This document shows, one piece after another, positions 15,658 to 19,382 of a DNA stretch of 19,382 bases. The notes beneath the pieces were generated by a model, which saw nothing but the letters and a program-made list of their open reading frames with translations, was not told the origin of the DNA and ran no database searches. Made by a program: the position numbers and the translations under genes. This DNA is from CAZSHX01 sp964606895 (lineage in GTDB: Bacteria > Bacteroidota > Ignavibacteria > Kapaibacteriales > UBA2268), in NCBI GenBank assembly GCA_964606895.1, contig CAZSHX010000083.1:1-19382 (forward strand), in the 5' to 3' direction. Every line of letters starts with the position of its first letter. Position 1 is the stretch's first letter.

Positions 15658-17115
15658 TCATATCTTAACAAACTTCATAACTCTATCTACCACTCTCACA
15701 AAATAAATTCCCGAAGGCAATCCCGAAACGTCAATTCTTAATTGTGAATTGAAAATTGAAAACTGTGAATTATTCGAATCCGAAGACTTCATAAGTTCTT
15801 CACCAAAGACATTGAAAATTCTAACAGCATTTAGAGAACCATCCGAAGGTTCCAAACCTTCGGATGGATTAATTATCTCTATAAATTCTACAGCAGGATT
15901 TGGGAAAATTAGTAACCCATCTGATACGATAAAAGACTCTTGTACTTCGCTGAAAAAAGGAGAATATTTGTAAATATGCCCGGAAGTTTTGTCAAGTGCA
16001 AAAATTGTAAACGGTGATGGCATAGCTATATCAAGTAGGGAGCGTGGTAATCCATTAATATATACTTTTTCATTTCTTTCCCATGTAATCCCACCATCAT
16101 CTGTTTTCCATATTCTGCCCCACCTTCCGCATGCGGTGCCATGAAGAGAATCTGCAAATGCAAGTATTGCTAATCCGTTTGAATTATAAATAAAGTTTGT
16201 GTCAATCACAACGTCCCAATTGATGCCTCCATCAATAGTATGCATAATTACATCATTATATTTATATTGTGCATATTCATGACTGCCAACAGCCCATCCG
16301 TTAATTTTACTGGTAAAATAAATTTTGGATGCTGAAAATGGAAAAAACGATAAAATATTCCATTTTTTACCTCCATCGTCGGTACCTAACAAATATGACT
16401 GATGATCTTGTTTGTATCCAATCAATCTATAAGTTAAGCTATCTAATACTAATAACTTATCATAATCTTTATCACCGGATACTGTATCCAAGTCGCTAAG
16501 TGGAATTCCCCGCCATGTCTTTGCAGAATCATTAGTTATATATAATATCAGGGGACTAAATTGGTCAGTATAGCCAAGAACACCTCCGGTTTTTGCGTTT
16601 GGCATTGACAATTTTCTCAAGTACATCAAGACGGGGGATATTGTATCCTTTTTCCATGTCCTGCACTTGTCTGTTGAACGCCAATAAACACCACTATCAC
16701 AGATAATTACACATAAATTTGTATCTGGATAAGCTATACCGCTGGACGGTGTAGGCCAAATGCTTTTTACTACCTTTCCATTTGAATCCAGCACCAAAAC
16801 TGTAGTATCCTTCAGTGTAAAAGCCCATGAATTCCCTCCATCTGTGGTTACACGATTATATACTTCTCGCCTTAGATTCATAACTGCATTGCAATTATTT
16901 GAATCTGTACAGGAAATTGCAATATATTCTGGAGTATAGCCATTAAACCTTATACTATCAACAAGTTTCCAATTTTCGGTTTGAGATTGTGCAGGTAATG
17001 CTATTATTAAAAATATTAACAACACATACAATATAACTCTCCGGCAGGAGTTTCCTCCTGCCGTCTGAGTATTCTGAATGTATTTCCTGCTCTGGGTTAA
17101 TTTTAACAGAATCAT
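15658..17115 (-). CDS. Secreted YCF48/Asp-box-like protein with T9SS sorting domain
   Basis: The 485-residue protein has about six Asp-box motifs (TTDGGNSW, STDKCRTW, TNDSAKTW, TDDGGKKW, TIDGGINW, TDDGGITW), suggesting one beta-propeller. The T9SS domain is 403-485 (IFPNPAVEFIE, IFNVFGEEL, GLPSGIYFVRV). The signal peptide core (VILYVLLIFLIIALPAQSQ) begins only at residue 27. The n-region is lengthened by residues 18-25 (TAGGNSCR), encoded by a perfect hairpin repeat. The ATG is supported by TAAGG 7 bases before it, overlapping the upstream gene's stop; the gap to that gene is 8 bases, so the pair is one operon. No catalytic residues are recognised; a surface or binding role is inferred. Confidence 0.88.
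   Translation of the reverse strand: MILLKLTQSRKYIQNTQTAGGNSCRRVILYVLLIFLIIALPAQSQTENWKLVDSIRFNGYTPEYIAISCTDSNNCNAVMNLRREVYNRVTTDGGNSWAFTLKDTTVLVLDSNGKVVKSIWPTPSSGIAYPDTNLCVIICDSGVYWRSTDKCRTWKKDTISPVLMYLRKLSMPNAKTGGVLGYTDQFSPLILYITNDSAKTWRGIPLSDLDTVSGDKDYDKLLVLDSLTYRLIGYKQDHQSYLLGTDDGGKKWNILSFFPFSASKIYFTSKINGWAVGSHEYAQYKYNDVIMHTIDGGINWDVVIDTNFIYNSNGLAILAFADSLHGTACGRWGRIWKTDDGGITWERNEKVYINGLPRSLLDIAMPSPFTIFALDKTSGHIYKYSPFFSEVQESFIVSDGLLIFPNPAVEFIEIINPSEGLEPSDGSLNAVRIFNVFGEELMKSSDSNNSQFSIFNSQLRIDVSGLPSGIYFVRVVDRVMKFVKI
15730..15771 (-). repeat. 7-bp AATTNNN array inside a second sorting domain
   Basis: Coding-strand units are AATTCAC, AGTTTTC, AATTTTC, AATTCAC, AATTAAG and AATTGAC. They encode NSQFSIF then NSQLRID, the same heptapeptide repeat at the same place as in the protease gene. 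Confidence 0.85.
15839..15867. repeat. Perfect 13-bp hairpin element inside a sorting domain
   Basis: CCATCCGAAGGTT pairs perfectly with AACCTTCGGATGG around CCA. On the coding strand it encodes residues 417-426, PSEGLEPSDG. A decayed version sits at the equivalent place in the protease gene (1465-1488). The arrangement recalls the palindromic elements inserted in frame in Rickettsia genes. Confidence 0.85.
17042..17063. repeat. Perfect 9-bp hairpin within a signal-peptide coding region
   Basis: CGGCAGGAG pairs with CTCCTGCCG around TTTC (GAAA on the coding strand). It lies in codons 18-25 of the gene starting at 17115. Related sequence recurs between genes at 19133-19163, and a degenerate form at 15162-15183 and 19214-19235. 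Confidence 0.8.
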
Positions 17116-17123
17116 AAAGTGCC

Positions 17124-18611
17124 TTACCGTAAAATATTGAATGAGCCATTGTTAAGTAAACGATTATTAATCATGATATTGTAATGATATACACCAACCG
17201 GAATAAGGTTGTTGTTGATTTGAAAAATTAATTCATTTCCATTACTCGTTTTGCTTTGAGAAAAAACAGAATTTCCTAATATATCATAAACTACTAAATC
17301 GATAATCCCTTTCTCATTGCTCACCACATGAAGTTCGCAAAATTCATCAGAAGGATTTGGTGCTACAAATGAACGAACATCGTTATTTTGAATGACGTTA
17401 TTATTATCCGGCAATGATATCCGCCAACCAGTGCCGGAGGCATCCAATCCGCAGATACTTTGGCAATTATTTATACCTGAAACATATTGGCAAACTACAG
17501 ATTGACCGCAATGCTCTATTAATTCAACAGTTACTGTATTTACTTCAGTATGACAGACTTTATATCTCGACCAGCAACATCCTTCTTCGTATCCGCATGC
17601 AACCCATTTTAAGAGCAGTAATTCAGAATTGTAGTCAGTTCGCCAGCATTTGGATTGTAAGATACGAAAACGCTCCTCACATTCATTTTCTTCATAATCT
17701 AAAACTTGACCTTCTTTGAATAATACTTTTTGTAATGCAAATGTATAAAGTGTAGTCATATTTATAGGCGGGATACATGCGGCACAGGAGTTATTTACAT
17801 TTACGATAGAATCGATTTCTATATCATAATATGTACTTGGTTGACAATTATTCTCTGCCCTCCGATAACATATACTAAGGGAACATGCATAACAGCCGGG
17901 CATATTTACATCTATGCAAATAGATTGCCAATTTGGAAAACATGGAATAATTTGGCATGGAGTTAAATATGACTCAGTTAAATCCTTGTTAAACCCAAAA
18001 CAAAATTTGTGGCAGTCGTTTATTATAGGAACAATTGGACATGGACCTTTATCATCAGTCCATGTTCCACCTGCGAATCCTACATATTCATTATCGGGGC
18101 CTATTTGGTTCTCGATTACTGTAGTACAGCATCCTAAATTTTCAGAGCATTTTAATTCTGAATTGATATCACGGCATTGGGTCGGTGTATATAAATTTTC
18201 ATTATGAAGGCTATTCGTCTGCCAGCCAGTACTATCTCGAAATCCCTGTCTTTGCCAATTTAATGACATTAATTTATCGTAGGCGGCTCTTGTAATTGCT
18301 TCCATTGAAACACAATCAATGCAATTTGGATCGGTGGGATAAAAAATATTTGCCATTGAAACGTCATAATTAAATTCATTTCCATTTTCTCTAAATCTAT
18401 CGTAATACTGTATTACAAAACAACAAGTTTCAGCACAAGTTGTTAGTCCATATTCGCCACCGCAAATAGTCAATGTCTTGGCTGTACTCCAAGCATATTG
18501 ATCGGATGGACAAGGTCCATTAATTGGTTGACAAATCAAAGAAGTTGCAAAGATATCGGAACTTACACAACATATTAATGTAAGAACCGTAAGAAAAAAT
18601 ATTTTTTTCAT
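17124..18611 (-). CDS. Secreted cysteine-rich protein with T9SS-type C-terminal domain
   Basis: Starting at the ATG at 18611 gives 495 residues and a clean signal peptide (MKKIFFLTVL..., cleavage after DIFA near residue 22). An upstream TTG at 18626 would only add five polar residues. The mature part holds about 34 cysteines, many paired or closely spaced (ETCC, NCIDC, GCC, SCAAC, GCCWSRYKVC, DCHKFC), suggesting extensive disulfides or metal binding. Two segments, around GCCTTVIE and GCCWSRYK, could be repeats of one module. Residues about 415-495 look like a divergent T9SS domain (VAPNPSDEFCEL, VVYDILGNSVF, LIPVGVYHYNI, GSFNILR). It is the first gene of a two-gene unit with the Asp-box protein. 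No family recognised. Confidence 0.85.
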   Translation of the reverse strand: MKKIFFLTVLTLICCVSSDIFATSLICQPINGPCPSDQYAWSTAKTLTICGGEYGLTTCAETCCFVIQYYDRFRENGNEFNYDVSMANIFYPTDPNCIDCVSMEAITRAAYDKLMSLNWQRQGFRDSTGWQTNSLHNENLYTPTQCRDINSELKCSENLGCCTTVIENQIGPDNEYVGFAGGTWTDDKGPCPIVPIINDCHKFCFGFNKDLTESYLTPCQIIPCFPNWQSICIDVNMPGCYACSLSICYRRAENNCQPSTYYDIEIDSIVNVNNSCAACIPPINMTTLYTFALQKVLFKEGQVLDYEENECEERFRILQSKCWRTDYNSELLLLKWVACGYEEGCCWSRYKVCHTEVNTVTVELIEHCGQSVVCQYVSGINNCQSICGLDASGTGWRISLPDNNNVIQNNDVRSFVAPNPSDEFCELHVVSNEKGIIDLVVYDILGNSVFSQSKTSNGNELIFQINNNLIPVGVYHYNIMINNRLLNNGSFNILR

Positions 18612-18667
18612 GTTAATTTCTTTCAAAAGTTGTTTAAAATTTTTTAGTTAAATAAATTATCTTTTTC

Positions 18668-18785
18668 AAGCCAACCTGAAATTTCATATTTTTGTAAGTC
18701 AGGTTAGCTTAATTTTTGAGAAATGAACTTTCGTTCACTTGACACCTGCCGAGTCAGTTAGCGTTTATAACTGATTCGGTTTTTT
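18668..18785 (+). ncRNA. Candidate small structured RNA ending in an intrinsic terminator
   Basis: Three stem-loops follow each other on the plus strand. AAGCCAACCTGA (18668-18679) pairs with TCAGGTTAGCTT (18699-18710), 12 bp with one G-U. TGAAC pairs with GTTCA around TTTC (about 18724-18737). The 12-bp terminator stem lies at 18749-18779. No plus-strand gene lies upstream to need the terminator, so a small RNA of about 120 bases is one explanation. A promoter was not identified, and no known RNA family is recognised. Confidence 0.35.
18749..18785 (+). terminator. Rho-independent terminator, plus strand
   Basis: CCGAGTCAGTTA (18749-18760) pairs with TAACTGATTCGG (18768-18779), 12 bp with one G-U, loop GCGTTTA, followed directly by six T. 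The T run is only on the plus strand, so it ends plus-strand transcription. Confidence 0.75.
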
Positions 18786-19132
18786 ATTACACGCATAGGT
18801 TTGACCCTTTCAAAAGTGAATAAAATTGACAATCAAGAAATGGTTTTTGGAATTTTTCAAATGTAGCAAGACCAAAGTACGACAAAAAAATATGCCTTAC
18901 TCTGTTCTGCTTTTTAGCAATTCAGCGGGTGAATTTAGATAGAACTATATTTTGGAATCAAATCTAACCTCGTTAATCAAAAATAAATGATGAAGTTACT
19001 TTTTTATAAAACAAGTTACGAATAAAGCGAATACAAACCAAGAAATAAAATACAATTAAGTTATTTAAGTTCGACTAATTAAAATCGTAGTTAATACTAC
19101 GTAGAGAAATTGGGAATTGAGAATGGAAGAAA

Positions 19133-19163
19133 TTTCCTCCCGTAAGGAGTTCCCTCCTGCCGT
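19133..19163. repeat. GGAG/CTCC repeat related to the 17042 hairpin
   Basis: It contains GGAGTTCCCTCCTGCCGTC, which differs by one base from the matching part of the 17042-17063 hairpin and its flank (GGAGTTTCCTCCTGCCGTC). The left arm has diverged (CTCCCGTAAGGAG). Confidence 0.65.
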
Positions 19164-19213
19164 CTTCTTCGATTCTTCTATAGCTTGTATTTTTTACAAG
19201 TTCTATAATTTGT

Positions 19214-19235
19214 CAGGAGAAAACTCATGACATAA
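19214..19235. repeat. CAGGAGAAAACTC hairpin-type repeat, second copy
   Basis: Exact 22-bp match to 15162-15183. With its flank here, GTCAGGAG can pair with CTCATGAC around AAAA with one mismatch. It lies 4 bases before the duplicated MFS segment, whereas copy 1 lies on the other side of that segment. Confidence 0.75.
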
Positions 19236-19239
19236 TATA

Positions 19240-19382
19240 AAAGTAGATGAAATCAGCAATAAGAAATTGCCCGAAGATTTATCTGTCACTGTTATTTTCC
19301 TGCAAAAAATTCAAAAAGTGAATAAACAAAAAAAAGGGAAATAATTGTAATGAAGTTAAGTTATTATTTCTTTCTGTAATGC
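19240..19382. repeat. Duplicated segment, copy 2: remnant of the MFS 5' end and promoter
   Basis: Matches 14986-15129. On the minus strand it keeps an AGGA ribosome site, the GTG start and about 15 codons (MTDKSSGNFLLLIS), then diverges abruptly into unrelated sequence. The exporter gene itself is therefore not present here, only its beginning. The match continues to the last base, so the true end of the repeat is unseen. Confidence 0.85.

Larger units (their letters stand above)
18627..19382. other. Gene-free right end with stem-loops and duplicated sequence
   Basis: No convincing gene is visible in 756 bases. The left part holds three stem-loops in a row ending in an intrinsic terminator. 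The middle (about 18790-19080) is plain AT-rich sequence in which I see nothing. From about 19086 come a small CGTAG/CTACG hairpin, GGAG/CTCC repeats, the 22-bp repeat and the duplicate of the MFS 5' end, which runs to the last base. Confidence 0.75.

Noticed and set aside
18612..18626. TTG start adding five residues to the cysteine-rich protein
   Set aside because: The ATG at 18611 gives a standard MKK signal peptide. The extension is polar and uses a rare start.
18800..19080. Small open frames in the right-hand gap
   Set aside because: All are very short, lack ribosome sites and look like nothing known.
1..19382. tRNA, rRNA, prophage or insertion-sequence transposase genes
   Set aside because: None was recognisable on either strand. 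Repeats are present but without transposase or integrase coding sequence.

Overview
The window is AT-rich bacterial DNA. It most likely comes from the Bacteroidota/Chlorobiota (FCB) side of the tree, and plausibly from an Ignavibacteria/Kapabacteria-like lineage. The main reason is five predicted secreted proteins that end in, or begin, a type IX secretion (T9SS) C-terminal sorting domain. These show a PNP start, an IFNVFGE-like strand and a GLPSGVYFVRVG-like strand. The lineage is inferred from gene style; no rRNA or tRNA was seen.

Layout. 3-4192 (minus): a secreted protein whose sorting domain breaks off at the window edge, then a large secreted subtilisin-family protease. 4294-10693 (plus): a housekeeping block of dnaX, a Bcp-type peroxiredoxin, a TatD nuclease reading frame that runs in frame into an outer-membrane-type protein, and lon. 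10694-11353: gene-free, full of short repeats. 11354-13546 (minus): an Asp-box propeller protein with a sorting domain. 13650-15035 (minus): a 14-helix MFS exporter. 15036-15657: gene-free, with two copies of a structured element built on the heptamer GATGCAA. 15658-18611 (minus): a two-gene unit of T9SS cargo, a cysteine-rich protein and then an Asp-box protein. 18627-19382: gene-free, with a row of stem-loops ending in an intrinsic terminator and a second copy of the MFS promoter and first codons at the very end.

The most interesting signals are these. (1) dnaX has an A10 run followed one base later by a compact stem-loop. A one-base slip either way gives a stop within a few codons, as expected for making the short gamma form. 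(2) The TatD frame has a strong internal ribosome site and ATG whose product begins with a near-ideal signal peptide. The last TatD helix would therefore double as the start of a separate exported protein. (3) The T9SS sorting domains are invaded by, or are the source of, short repeats: a 7-bp array that reads as a heptapeptide repeat, a 13-bp perfect hairpin, and a second repeat family that also lies between genes. (4) Two ~135-bp copies of an element carry five GATGCAA heptamers each in conserved order. (5) The MFS 5' end is duplicated at ~95% identity.

Functionally the window mixes replication (clamp loader), peroxide defence, nuclease/quality control and ATP-dependent proteolysis with an envelope programme of T9SS cargo. 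The window edges fall in repeat-family sequence, which fits contig ends in an assembly.
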